From positions 747,001 to 811,000 of the forward strand of contig NZ_WMEA01000001.1 of assembly GCF_021735925.1 (NCBI RefSeq): a stretch of DNA of 64,000 nt, read 5' to 3'. The notes beneath the pieces were generated by a model. That model saw only the letters and a list, made by a program, of their open reading frames with translations. It was not told the DNA's origin and did not search any database. Of this stretch, positions 53,018 through 61,008 are shown one piece after another. Made by a program: the position numbers and the translations under genes. The number at the start of each line of letters is the position of its first letter. Positions within the stretch are counted from its first letter, which is position 1. The stretch comes from Loktanella sp. M215 (GTDB lineage Bacteria > Pseudomonadota > Alphaproteobacteria > Rhodobacterales > Rhodobacteraceae).

Positions 53018-55135
53018 TCACCAGCTTTTGCGGAGGGTGGCGGCGATGTTGCGGGCCGGGTTGTAATAGTTCGCCGTCCCGGACCCCACGACGTGCTGTT
53101 CGTCGAACAGGTTGCTGACGTTCAACGCGATCTCGGTGCTGTCGTCAAAGGCATAGGTATAGGCCGCATCCACCAGCACGGCGGCGTCCGCCTTTCTGTC
53201 ATTGGGCAATCCGTAATCGTACGCGCCGATATAGCGGGCCCCGACGCCAAAGGTCTGCGCGCCCACAGCCCCGCGCGCCGGCATGGCATAGCTCAGCCAC
53301 AGGGACGCCGTATGATGCGGCACATTGGCGAAGGACTGGCCGGACACATCCGTGCCACGGACAACGGCACGATCCACCGTCGCGTCGATGTAGGAATAGC
53401 CGCCGATGATGCTCAGGTTGTTGGCCAGTTCGGCCTTGCCCTCGACCTCGACGCCGCGGGCGCGGGTCTTGCCGACCAGCTCCTGACGGATGGACCCGTC
53501 TTCCTGCACGACCGCCACGGTGATGTCGTTCTTTTCCAGATCGAACACCGCGGCCGAGACCAGCGCGTTTATCCCCGCCGGCTGAACCTTTACGCCCGCC
53601 TCGTATTGGTGGCCGCGTTCCGGTGCGACGCCGATCTGCGGCGGCGCCACGGACTGGACATAGCTGGCATAGGCCGAAATCGCGTCGGTGACCTTATAGG
53701 TCAGCGCCCCGCGCCAGGACGTTTCCGCGAACTCGTCACTGTCGTCGAAACCCGCACCATAGGTCTGACCGGTGCTGGACAGCGCCAGCCAGTCGCGGCG
53801 CACCCCGGCGGTCACGATGATCCGATCGTTGAAGGACAGATTCTGCTGCAGGAGCAACGACGTGGTCGCGTCATCCTGCCGCGATGTCGCGTAAGCTGTC
53901 AGGCCCGCAGGCGCGCCGGCGTAGACCGGATCAGCCACGTCGATGGCCGGAGCATTGGTATAATAGGACGCACTGTCGCTTTCCGCGTCGCGCCATTCGA
54001 TCCCGGCCAGCGTGCTGCTGGCGATGCCGCCGAACTGCCCATCGTATTGCAGCATCACGTTCCCGATCAGCTCGCGCGCCGTGCTGTCTGACCCGTAGTA
54101 GGCGCGGTCAAAGACGGTCCCGTCATCTGCCCCGGTATCAACGATGTAGGCATACCCGAAATCGTCGCTCAGATCGCTGTAGCGCAGGTTCGCCCGCAGA
54201 TTCAAACCGCCCGCGAATTCATGGCGGAACAGCGCGGACACTGTCGACCGGGCCACGTCATGATCGTTGTAATCCCGCTCGCCAAAGAAGTCGGACCGGT
54301 CGAACAGGCCGTCCTTGGGATAGCCGCCGCTGTTGGGGGTGCCGTCCCGTGTCAGGCGGTCGACGACAACGGTCAGCGCCGTCCCCTCCGACGGCTGCCA
54401 GGTCAGCCCGCCCATCAGCAACAGGTCGTCATCGCGCGACGTGTCGTAGTCCAGACCGCTGCTTTGCGCCTTTGCCGTCAGGCGGTAGGCCAGCGTTGCG
54501 CCGTCACCCAGCGTATCGCCGACATCCACGCCCACCTCGGTGTGATCGTTTGACCCGAGGGTCGTGTAAGCTTCGCCAAATTGCGCGAACCGCGGTGTCT
54601 TGCTGACAAAGTTGATCGACCCGCCCGGATCGGACACGCCGAACAGCGTGGAATTCGCACCCCTGATCGCCTCGACCCGTTCGTAGGCAAAGGGGTCTTC
54701 GCGCACGCCGCGCATCGACCCCAGCGTCATGCCATCGCGGTAGCTGGTCGCCTGAAACCCACGCACCAACACGTAATCGTTCCGATCGTCCGACCCGTAG
54801 TAATCCGTGTGGATGCCGGGGGTATACTGCAGGACGGTTTCCAGCGTATCCGCGTTTCGCGCCTCGATCTCTTTCGCCGTGACGACCGAGACAGAGGCAG
54901 GCGTGTCGAGGATACTGGTTGCGACCTTGCCCCCGACCCAAAGCTCTCGTGCCACGACGGTCGCAGCATCATCGTCCGCTGCGACCTCTCCGGTCACGAT
55001 GATCGGCGACAGACGGTAGGGTGTCGCCATATCCTGCGCCGCGGCGGAAATGGGCATTAAAGTCAAAGCGGTACAGCCAAGAAGAAGCCATACATGCGAA
55101 CAGGGACCATCTGGCCTGGATTGATCAAGGGGCAC
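53018..55135 (-). CDS. TonB-dependent siderophore receptor
   Basis: This is a 705-residue outer-membrane receptor. After the signal peptide (HVWLLLGCTALTLMPISAAA) come a TonB-box-like stretch (LSPIIVTGE), the plug domain (ILDTPASVSVVTAKEIEARN; TLETVLQYTPGIHTDYYG; DDRNDYVLVRGFQATSYRDG) and a 22-strand barrel ending with the aromatic-terminal RNIAATLRKSW. It belongs to the ferrichrome/coprogen-like siderophore receptors; the ligand is not predictable. GTG 55135 is the start, with GGAG five bases before it. It is first of the nine-gene iron operon. Confidence 0.93.
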   Translation of the reverse strand: MPLDQSRPDGPCSHVWLLLGCTALTLMPISAAAQDMATPYRLSPIIVTGEVAADDDAATVVARELWVGGKVATSILDTPASVSVVTAKEIEARNADTLETVLQYTPGIHTDYYGSDDRNDYVLVRGFQATSYRDGMTLGSMRGVREDPFAYERVEAIRGANSTLFGVSDPGGSINFVSKTPRFAQFGEAYTTLGSNDHTEVGVDVGDTLGDGATLAYRLTAKAQSSGLDYDTSRDDDLLLMGGLTWQPSEGTALTVVVDRLTRDGTPNSGGYPKDGLFDRSDFFGERDYNDHDVARSTVSALFRHEFAGGLNLRANLRYSDLSDDFGYAYIVDTGADDGTVFDRAYYGSDSTARELIGNVMLQYDGQFGGIASSTLAGIEWRDAESDSASYYTNAPAIDVADPVYAGAPAGLTAYATSRQDDATTSLLLQQNLSFNDRIIVTAGVRRDWLALSSTGQTYGAGFDDSDEFAETSWRGALTYKVTDAISAYASYVQSVAPPQIGVAPERGHQYEAGVKVQPAGINALVSAAVFDLEKNDITVAVVQEDGSIRQELVGKTRARGVEVEGKAELANNLSIIGGYSYIDATVDRAVVRGTDVSGQSFANVPHHTASLWLSYAMPARGAVGAQTFGVGARYIGAYDYGLPNDRKADAAVLVDAAYTYAFDDSTEIALNVSNLFDEQHVVGSGTANYYNPARNIAATLRKSW

Positions 55136-55160
55136 GGCATCTCCAGTATCTTACAAAAAC

Positions 55161-55189
55161 AGTCAGGTTAAAAAGTCTTTTAGTCAGGA
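55161..55189 (-). promoter_or_regulatory. Two directly repeated AGTCAGG words in the TonB-receptor 5' region
   Basis: AGTCAGG occurs at 55161-55167 and 55182-55188, exactly 21 bases apart, about two helical turns, with similar flanks (GTTA and ATTA). The second copy belongs to the 12-base word shared with the divergent ABC/SIP transcript at 43766. It lies 26-54 bases before the GTG start, where an iron-dependent repressor would be expected. Confidence 0.55.
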
Positions 55190-55322
55190 TTATATTTTGC
55201 ACAAGAGGTAAACTGCCCGTGATGCGGTTGCACCGCGTCTTTGCGCGATTTTCCAGCATGCCCGGCCTTGCTCTGGTTGATCTTTTGCCCGTGACCTGCT
55301 TAGAAGACGTCCAAGCGCAAGG

Positions 55323-55376
55323 ACCCGGTGAAAGCCCGGGTGGCTCTTCCGGCCGCCGATCCGCCGGATCATTTTT
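55323..55376 (+). promoter_or_regulatory. Structured leader before the SulP gene (candidate sul1-type cis-regulatory RNA)
   Basis: ACCCGGT and GCCCGGGT (55323-55341) form a stem with one bulged C and a GAAA tetraloop. Next, GATCC (55358-55362) pairs with GGATC (55366-55370) and is followed by ATTTTT, a small terminator-like hairpin. TCCGGC (55348-55353) can pair instead with GCCGGA (55363-55368), which would exclude that hairpin. From memory, a conserved alphaproteobacterial RNA called sul1 is found before SulP transporter genes and often has stable tetraloops; the match to its consensus could not be tested. The rest of 55190-55445 shows no gene. Confidence 0.45.
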
Positions 55377-55445
55377 GATGAACCCTGAACATGATGGCCG
55401 AACCGTCCCGCGCAGGACGTCTCGCTGCGGGGTCGCGGAATTCTC

Positions 55446-56942
55446 ATGACACTTTTCGACTACCGCCAACAATGGTTTGGCAACATCCGCGGTGACGTGC
55501 TTGCAGGCATCGTCGTCGCACTGGCCCTGATCCCAGAGGCGATTGCCTTCTCGATCATTGCCGGCGTCGATCCCAAGGTGGGTCTTTACGCCTCTTTCTC
55601 GATCGCGGTGCTGACCGCCTTTGTCGGCGGCCGGCCCGGCATGATCTCCGCGGCCACGGCAGCGACCGCCGTGCTGATGATCACCCTCGTGCGCGAACAC
55701 GGGCTGGAATACCTGCTGGCCGCCACCGTGCTGGCAGGCCTGTTCCAGATCGCGGCGGGCGGGCTGAAGCTGGGACGCTTCATGCGCTACGTCTCGAAAT
55801 CCGTGATGACCGGGTTCCTGAACGCACTGGCGATCCTGATCTTCATGGCGCAACTGCCGGAACTGAACCCGGCCACCCCCGGCGTCACCGCACTGACCTA
55901 TGCGCTGGTGGCCCTGGGGCTGGCGATCATCTACCTGCTGCCGCGCCTGACGACGGCGGTGCCGTCGCCGCTGGTGACGATCATCGTGCTGACGGCGCTG
56001 GTCGTCGGCATGGGGTGGGAAGGCGTGCGCACCGTGGGCGACATGGGCGCCATGCCGGATACGCTGCCAATGTTCCTGATCCCGCAGATCCCGCTGACGC
56101 TCGACACGTTGTTCATCATTCTGCCCTACGCCCTTGCCGTGGCCGTCGTGGGCCTGCTGGAAAGCCTGATGACGCAGAACATCGTCGATGACCTGACCGA
56201 CACGCGGTCAAGCCGCGATCAGGAATGCATCGGGCAGGGAATTGCCAATGCGGCCACCGGGTTCATCGGCGGCATGGCAGGCTGCGCCATGATCGGCCAG
56301 TCGATCATCAACGTGAAATCCGGCGGCCGCGGGCGATTGTCGTCGTTCACCGCCGGCACCGTTCTGCTGATCCTTGTCGTGGGCCTTGGCGATCTGGTCG
56401 CCCGCATCCCGATGCCGGCCCTTGTGGCGATCATGATCATGGTGTCGATCGGCACCTTCTCGTGGTCCTCGATCGCCGCGATGCGGGTGCACCCACGCTC
56501 ATCGACCGTGGTGATGCTGTCGGTGGTGGCGACGGTCGTCTACACCCACAACCTCGCCATCGGGGTGCTGGTGGGCGTGCTGTTGTCAGGCATCTTCTTT
56601 GCCGCCAAGATCGCCCAGCTGTTCCGCGTCACCTCCACCCTGTCGGACGACGGCCGCACCCGCACCTACGTGATGGAAGGGCAGCTTTTCTACGGCTCGG
56701 CCGAGGATTTCATCAACGCCTTCGATTTCAGAGAGGCCCCCGACCGGGTCATCATCGACGTCAGCCGCGCCCATATCTGGGACATCAGTTCGGTGCAGGC
56801 GCTGGACATGGCGATCCTCAAGTTCCGCCGCGAAGGGGCAGAGGTCGAGGTCATCGGCATGAACGCAGCCTCGGAAACCATCGTCGACAGGCTTGCCATC
56901 CACGACAAGCCCGGCGCGATGGACACGCTGACAACCCACTGA
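55446..56942 (+). CDS. SulP-family anion transporter with STAS domain
   Basis: This is a 498-residue inner-membrane transporter (sulfate, bicarbonate or another anion). The family start is clear: [20 protein letters not shown] followed by [20 protein letters not shown]. About 11-12 helices follow, with [20 protein letters not shown] (conserved SulP motif). A C-terminal STAS domain (about 405-498) contains [20 protein letters not shown], the phosphorylatable Ser/Thr region of anti-sigma-antagonist-like domains. It is followed 15 bases later by a universal stress protein gene, a frequent pairing. Confidence 0.93.
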   Translation: MTLFDYRQQWFGNIRGDVLAGIVVALALIPEAIAFSIIAGVDPKVGLYASFSIAVLTAFVGGRPGMISAATAATAVLMITLVREHGLEYLLAATVLAGLFQIAAGGLKLGRFMRYVSKSVMTGFLNALAILIFMAQLPELNPATPGVTALTYALVALGLAIIYLLPRLTTAVPSPLVTIIVLTALVVGMGWEGVRTVGDMGAMPDTLPMFLIPQIPLTLDTLFIILPYALAVAVVGLLESLMTQNIVDDLTDTRSSRDQECIGQGIANAATGFIGGMAGCAMIGQSIINVKSGGRGRLSSFTAGTVLLILVVGLGDLVARIPMPALVAIMIMVSIGTFSWSSIAAMRVHPRSSTVVMLSVVATVVYTHNLAIGVLVGVLLSGIFFAAKIAQLFRVTSTLSDDGRTRTYVMEGQLFYGSAEDFINAFDFREAPDRVIIDVSRAHIWDISSVQALDMAILKFRREGAEVEVIGMNAASETIVDRLAIHDKPGAMDTLTTH

Positions 56943-56957
56943 GACGGAGGAGACGAC

Positions 56958-57809
56958 ATGGACAAGATACTCGCACTGCTGGACGGGTCCGCCTATTCCG
57001 AAAGCGTCTGCCACCACACCGCGTGGATCGCGCAAAAGCTGAACGCCGGCGTCGATGCGATGCACGTCTTGGGACGACGCGAAGGGGCCGCATCCACCGA
57101 CCTGTCAGGCGCCCTGAAACTGGGCGCACGGTCCGCGCTGCTGCAAGAGCTGTCCTCGCTCGACGCGCAGCGCGCCCGGCTCGCACAAGCCAAAGGCCAC
57201 GCCATCCTCGAGGACGCGCAGGCGATCCTGGATCAGGACGGTGTCCCAGCGGTCAGGCTGCACCTGCGCAAAGGCGATCTGCTGGACGCCGTGAAGGACC
57301 TAGAGCCTGACATCCGCGCCATCACCATCGGCAAGCGCGGCGAAGGGGCCGATTTTGCCTCCGGGCATCTGGGGTCGAACCTTGAACGGCTTATCCGGGC
57401 GTCCCGCGTGCCGGTCTTCGTCGCCTCGCGCAGCTACAGGCCGATCACGCAGGTGCTGGTCGCCTACGACGGCAGCGCCAGCGCCAAGGTCGCGATCGAT
57501 CGCATGGCGACCAGCGCGGTCTTTGCGGCTCTGGACCTGACGGTGCTGTGCATCGGTCAGGACACCGGCAAGGCCCTATCGACAGCCGAAGCGGCGGTCG
57601 CAAGGCTGCACGATGCTGGCATCACCGCGCAGGCGCGCACCGCAACGGGTGAACCGGCCAAGGTGCTGGACGATCTTGTCGTGACGGGCGGTTACGACCT
57701 GCTGGTCATGGGCGCCTATGGCCACAGCCGGATCCGCAATCTGGTCATCGGGTCCACCACGACGGCCATGATCCAGACCGTCAGGATACCGGTCTTGCTC
57801 TATCGGTGA
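56958..57809 (+). CDS. Tandem universal stress protein (two UspA domains)
   Basis: This is a 283-residue cytoplasmic protein with two Usp domains (about 1-150 and 155-283). The second carries the ATP-binding signature G-x2-G-x9-G-S in MGAYGHSRIRNLVIGSTTTA; the first has a matching but less perfect stretch near GKRGEGADFASGHLGSNLER. Tandem Usp proteins next to SulP transporters are common and may sense energy or bind nucleotides to tune the transporter; here that is inference from 15-base spacing. Confidence 0.92.
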   Translation: MDKILALLDGSAYSESVCHHTAWIAQKLNAGVDAMHVLGRREGAASTDLSGALKLGARSALLQELSSLDAQRARLAQAKGHAILEDAQAILDQDGVPAVRLHLRKGDLLDAVKDLEPDIRAITIGKRGEGADFASGHLGSNLERLIRASRVPVFVASRSYRPITQVLVAYDGSASAKVAIDRMATSAVFAALDLTVLCIGQDTGKALSTAEAAVARLHDAGITAQARTATGEPAKVLDDLVVTGGYDLLVMGAYGHSRIRNLVIGSTTTAMIQTVRIPVLLYR

Positions 57810-57846
57810 CGGCGGTCGCGTCCCGCGCGGACAACACGCTGCGGCG

Positions 57847-58182
57847 TCAACTGCCGCGCGGCACCAGCAGGATGATCCCAGCACCGACAAGACAGACGAC
57901 GGCTCCGGTCACGTCCCATGTATCGGGTCGCCGTCCTTCGACCAGCCAAAGCCAGATTAAAGAGGCCGCAATATAGACCCCGCCGTAAGCCGCAAAGGCG
58001 CGGCCGGCGGCCTCCGACGGCGACAGGCTCAGCAACACGGCAAAGGCGGCAAGGGATAAAAGGCCGGGCGCAAGCCAGACGGCGGACGCGCCCTGCCGCA
58101 TCCAGACCCAGACCGCGAAACATCCGGCAATCTCGGCCAAAGCAGCGGCGGCATAGATCGCAAAGGTCGGAAAGGCCGTCAT
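57847..58182 (-). CDS. Small four-helix membrane protein, UPF0060 (YnfA) family
   Basis: This 111-residue protein has four predicted transmembrane helices: [57 protein letters not shown] and [20 protein letters not shown]. The AEIxGCF and [11 protein letters not shown] segments are typical of YnfA-like (SMR-related) proteins. The start overlaps the stop of the MerR gene (ATGA); the longer frame from 58287 is not used. Coupling to a metal-type MerR regulator suggests a role in metal or toxic compound efflux, though YnfA proteins have no firmly known substrate. Confidence 0.88.
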   Translation of the reverse strand: MTAFPTFAIYAAAALAEIAGCFAVWVWMRQGASAVWLAPGLLSLAAFAVLLSLSPSEAAGRAFAAYGGVYIAASLIWLWLVEGRRPDTWDVTGAVVCLVGAGIILLVPRGS

Positions 58183-58622
58183 GCGACGCCTCCACCATCG
58201 GTCGGCAGGCGGTGGTCTCTGGCGCAAAGGCCATGATCGCCCAGCACCTCGATCACACGACAATCCGCGATCGTGCCTTGCGCACATTGCGACAGCATCC
58301 GCTCCAACTCCGCCTGCAAGGCGGTCAGCCGCGCGATCCGTTCTTTCACCGCAACCAGTTGTTTTGTGGCGATGACGTCGGCGGCGGCACAGGACTGGTG
58401 GGGCGTATCAGACAGGCTCAACAGGTCGCGGATCGCCTCCAGCGGAAAGCCAAGGTCGCGCGCATGACGGATGAACGCCAGCCGTTCGCGCGCCTGCGCC
58501 CCGTAAAGGCGCTGGTTCCCGGCGCTGCGCTCGGGCTCCGGCAACAGCCCGATCTGTTCGTAATAGCGGATGGTCGGCACCTTCACCCCCGCCGCCTCGC
58601 CCAGTTTTCCGATCGTCAGCAT
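58179..58622 (-). CDS. MerR-family heavy-metal regulator (ZntR/CadR-like)
   Basis: This 147-residue activator has an N-terminal winged helix ([20 protein letters not shown] followed by [10 protein letters not shown]) and a dimerisation helix. The metal site has Cys78 in HQSCAAADV and Cys113 plus Cys121 in [18 protein letters not shown], placed as in ZntR (79, 114, 124), so Zn, Cd or Pb is the likely inducer; Cys133 is extra. ATG 58622 with GAGG upstream is used; the longer frame lacks similarity. It diverges from the P1B ATPase gene, with a MerR-type dyad in the 89-base gap. Confidence 0.92.
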   Translation of the reverse strand: MLTIGKLGEAAGVKVPTIRYYEQIGLLPEPERSAGNQRLYGAQARERLAFIRHARDLGFPLEAIRDLLSLSDTPHQSCAAADVIATKQLVAVKERIARLTALQAELERMLSQCAQGTIADCRVIEVLGDHGLCARDHRLPTDGGGVA

Positions 58623-58629
58623 AAGAAAC

Positions 58630-58663
58630 CTCTTGAAGCTATAGCTGCTAGAGACATTAGGTT
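58630..58663 (+). promoter_or_regulatory. MerR-type operator and long-spacer promoter of the metal ATPase
   Basis: An imperfect 24-base dyad (58630-58653) centres on the palindrome AGCTATAGCT with outer arms CTCT and AGAG. On the plus strand TTGAAG (58633-58638) and TAGGTT (58658-58663) are 19 bases apart, the overlong spacer that MerR activators correct by twisting DNA. The -10 is a weak match, as is usual for such promoters. Confidence 0.65.
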
Positions 58664-58711
58664 GTCCGTCAAAGCGAGACAATCGCCGCTCCCTGCGGCA
58701 CGGAAGGCGTG

Positions 58712-60922
58712 ATGAAGATGACCGATACGACCAGTTGCGAATGGACCGTCACGGGGATGGACTGCGCCTCTTGCGCAGGCAAGGTCAGGGGTGCCGTCGA
58801 ACGCCTGCCCGGCGTCAGCCACGTCGACGTCGCCCTGATGGCCGAACGCCTGCGCCTGACGCTGGACGAAACGCAGACACCCCGCGGTGGGGTAGAGGCG
58901 GCGGTGCAAAAGCTGGGGTTCGGCATCGCACCAAAGGGTCAGGTAGCGCCCCGCAAGGGGTTCGTGCTGCCGGGTGGGGCCTTTCCGGCGCAAACGCCGG
59001 ACGCGGATCACGCCCCGGACACGACGCCACCCCCCGTCAAAACGCCTGACCCCGCGTGGCATCAGACCGCCAAGGGGCGGCTGGTGATCGGCACCGGCCT
59101 TCTGCTGGTCGCCGCCTGGGCGGTCAAACTGCTCGCATCGCCCGGCATCGCACAGGGCGCCTTCGTGATCGCCACGCTGATCGGCATCGCGCCCATCGCC
59201 CGGCGCGCCGTGAACGCGGCGCGGGCGCGCATGCCGTTCACCATCGAAATGCTGATGACCATTGCCGCCACCGGTGCGCTGATCATCGGGGCCGCAGAAG
59301 AGGCCGCGCTGGTCGTCTTCCTCTTCGCCGTGGGCGAAGTGCTGGAAGGCGTGGCCGCCAACAAGGCCCGCGACGGGATCAGGGCGCTGGCGCAACTGGT
59401 GCCGAAAACGGCCTTGCTGGACATCTCCGGTCGCACGCAGGAAGTGCCCGCCGACAGCCTGACGATCGGCCAGACCGTGCTGGTCCGCCCCGGCGACCGC
59501 GTGCCCGCGGACGGAGAGGTCATCGCAGGCGTGTCCGGTGTCGACGAAAGCCCCGTCACCGGTGAGAGTGTGCCGCACCTCAAGGAACCCGGCGACCCCG
59601 TCTATGCCGGGTCGATCAACACCGAAGCCGCCCTGCGGGTCCGCGTGACCAAGGCGGCAGAGGACAACACCATCGCCCGCATCGTGCGGCTGGTCGAGGA
59701 AGCCGAAAGCGCCCGCGCGCCGACAGAGCGGTTCATCGACCGCTTCAGCCGCATCTACATGCCTGCCGTGGTGGGCGTCGCCCTGCTGGTGGCAATCGTG
59801 CCGCCCCTCGCCGCAGCCCAGCCCTGGGACACCTGGGTCTACCGCGCGCTGGCGCTTCTGCTGATCGGCTGCCCCTGCGCCCTCGTCATCTCGGTCCCGG
59901 CCTCCATCGCGTCGGCACACTCGGCGGGTGCGCGGCACGGCATCCTGATGAAAGGCGGCGCCGTGATCGAGGCTGCGGCCCGCACGACCCATGTCGCCTT
60001 CGACAAGACCGGCACCCTGACCGTCGGTCGGCCCCGGATCACCGATATCGTGCCCGTCAACGGCACAGAGGCAGAGGTTCTGGCCCTCGCCGCCGGGATC
60101 GAGGCAGGTGCCAGCCATCCGCTGGCGCAAGCGATTCTGGCCCGCGCGGCGGCGGACGGGATCGCGCCCCTGCCTGCGACCGCCGCCCGCGCCCTCCCCG
60201 GCAAGGGGGCAGAGGCCATGGTCGACGATGCCTTGGCATGGGTCGGCTCGCCCCGGTTTGCCACAGCCTCTGGTGTGCTCGACGACACGGCCCAGCGCAG
60301 GGCCACAACACTGGAGGAGGATGGCAAGACGGTCGTCGCCGTCTTCCGCAAGGACCAGCTGATCGGCCTGATGGCCCTGCGGGACGAACCCCGCCCGGAC
60401 GCCGCCGACGCCGTCCGCCAGCTCAAGTCGCTGGATATCAAGGCCGTCATGCTGACCGGCGACAACGCCCGCACCGCCGCTGCGATCTCAAGCACACTGG
60501 GGCTGGATCACCGCGCCGACCTGATGCCGGAAGACAAGGTCGCGGCGATCCGCAAGATGACGGACCGGGGCCGCGTGATGATGGTCGGCGACGGGATCAA
60601 CGACGCGCCCGCCCTTGCCGCGGCCCATGTGGGCGTGGCGATGGGGTCCGGCACGGACGTCGCCCTTGAAACCGCCGATGCCGCGATGCTGCGCAACCGG
60701 GTCAGCGATGTCGCAGGCACGATCCGGCTCGCCCGGGCGACCATGGCGAACATCCGTCAGAACGTGACCATCGCGCTCGGGCTGAAAGGGGTCTTCCTGA
60801 TCACCACCATTCTGGGCCTGACCGGCCTCTGGCTCGCGATCCTCGCCGATACGGGCGCGACAGTCCTCGTCACGCTGAACGCCCTGCGCCTGCTGACCTT
60901 CGATCCCGACAAGCAAACTTAG
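58712..60922 (+). CDS. zntA: Zn/Cd/Pb-exporting P1B-type ATPase
   Basis: This P-type ATPase of about 736 residues has an N-terminal metal-binding domain with Cys18 and Cys21 in GMDCASCAGKVRGAVER, a Pro/His-containing linker, eight predicted helices, the metal-site CPC (Cys387-Cys389) in LLIGCPCALVISVPASIASA, phosphorylated Asp431 in FDKTGTLTVGRP, and the hinge MVGDGINDAPALAAAHVGVA. The helix-7/8 motif ADTGATVLVTLNALRLL and the Lys in LGLKGVFLI match the P1B-2 subgroup (ZntA), which favours Zn(II), Cd(II) and Pb(II) over copper. GGAAGG precedes; GTG 58709 and ATG 58718 are alternative starts. Confidence 0.94.
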   Translation: MKMTDTTSCEWTVTGMDCASCAGKVRGAVERLPGVSHVDVALMAERLRLTLDETQTPRGGVEAAVQKLGFGIAPKGQVAPRKGFVLPGGAFPAQTPDADHAPDTTPPPVKTPDPAWHQTAKGRLVIGTGLLLVAAWAVKLLASPGIAQGAFVIATLIGIAPIARRAVNAARARMPFTIEMLMTIAATGALIIGAAEEAALVVFLFAVGEVLEGVAANKARDGIRALAQLVPKTALLDISGRTQEVPADSLTIGQTVLVRPGDRVPADGEVIAGVSGVDESPVTGESVPHLKEPGDPVYAGSINTEAALRVRVTKAAEDNTIARIVRLVEEAESARAPTERFIDRFSRIYMPAVVGVALLVAIVPPLAAAQPWDTWVYRALALLLIGCPCALVISVPASIASAHSAGARHGILMKGGAVIEAAARTTHVAFDKTGTLTVGRPRITDIVPVNGTEAEVLALAAGIEAGASHPLAQAILARAAADGIAPLPATAARALPGKGAEAMVDDALAWVGSPRFATASGVLDDTAQRRATTLEEDGKTVVAVFRKDQLIGLMALRDEPRPDAADAVRQLKSLDIKAVMLTGDNARTAAAISSTLGLDHRADLMPEDKVAAIRKMTDRGRVMMVGDGINDAPALAAAHVGVAMGSGTDVALETADAAMLRNRVSDVAGTIRLARATMANIRQNVTIALGLKGVFLITTILGLTGLWLAILADTGATVLVTLNALRLLTFDPDKQT

Positions 60923-60934
60923 GTCTGTCCCATA

Positions 60935-60968
60935 CAACGACCCCGCCCATGCAACGACCCCGCCCTTG
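60935..60968. repeat. Tandem duplication of a 17-base unit
   Basis: CAACGACCCCGCCCATG (60935-60951) is followed directly by CAACGACCCCGCCCTTG (60952-60968), differing by one base. It lies in the 86-base gap between convergent genes, and the second unit forms the left arm of the hairpin at 60956-60979. Origin by replication slippage is likely. Confidence 0.7.
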
Positions 60969-60979
60969 CGCGCGGGGTC
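60956..60979. terminator. Hairpin between convergent genes
   Basis: GACCCCGC (60956-60963) pairs perfectly with GCGGGGTC (60972-60979) around an 8-base loop. It lies between the ends of the ATPase gene and the nuclease gene and could serve both directions, but neither side has a T-tract, so termination would need Rho or other factors. Confidence 0.5.
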
Positions 60980-61008
60980 GATGCACAACGCGGCTGGTCC
61001 GACTGCGA

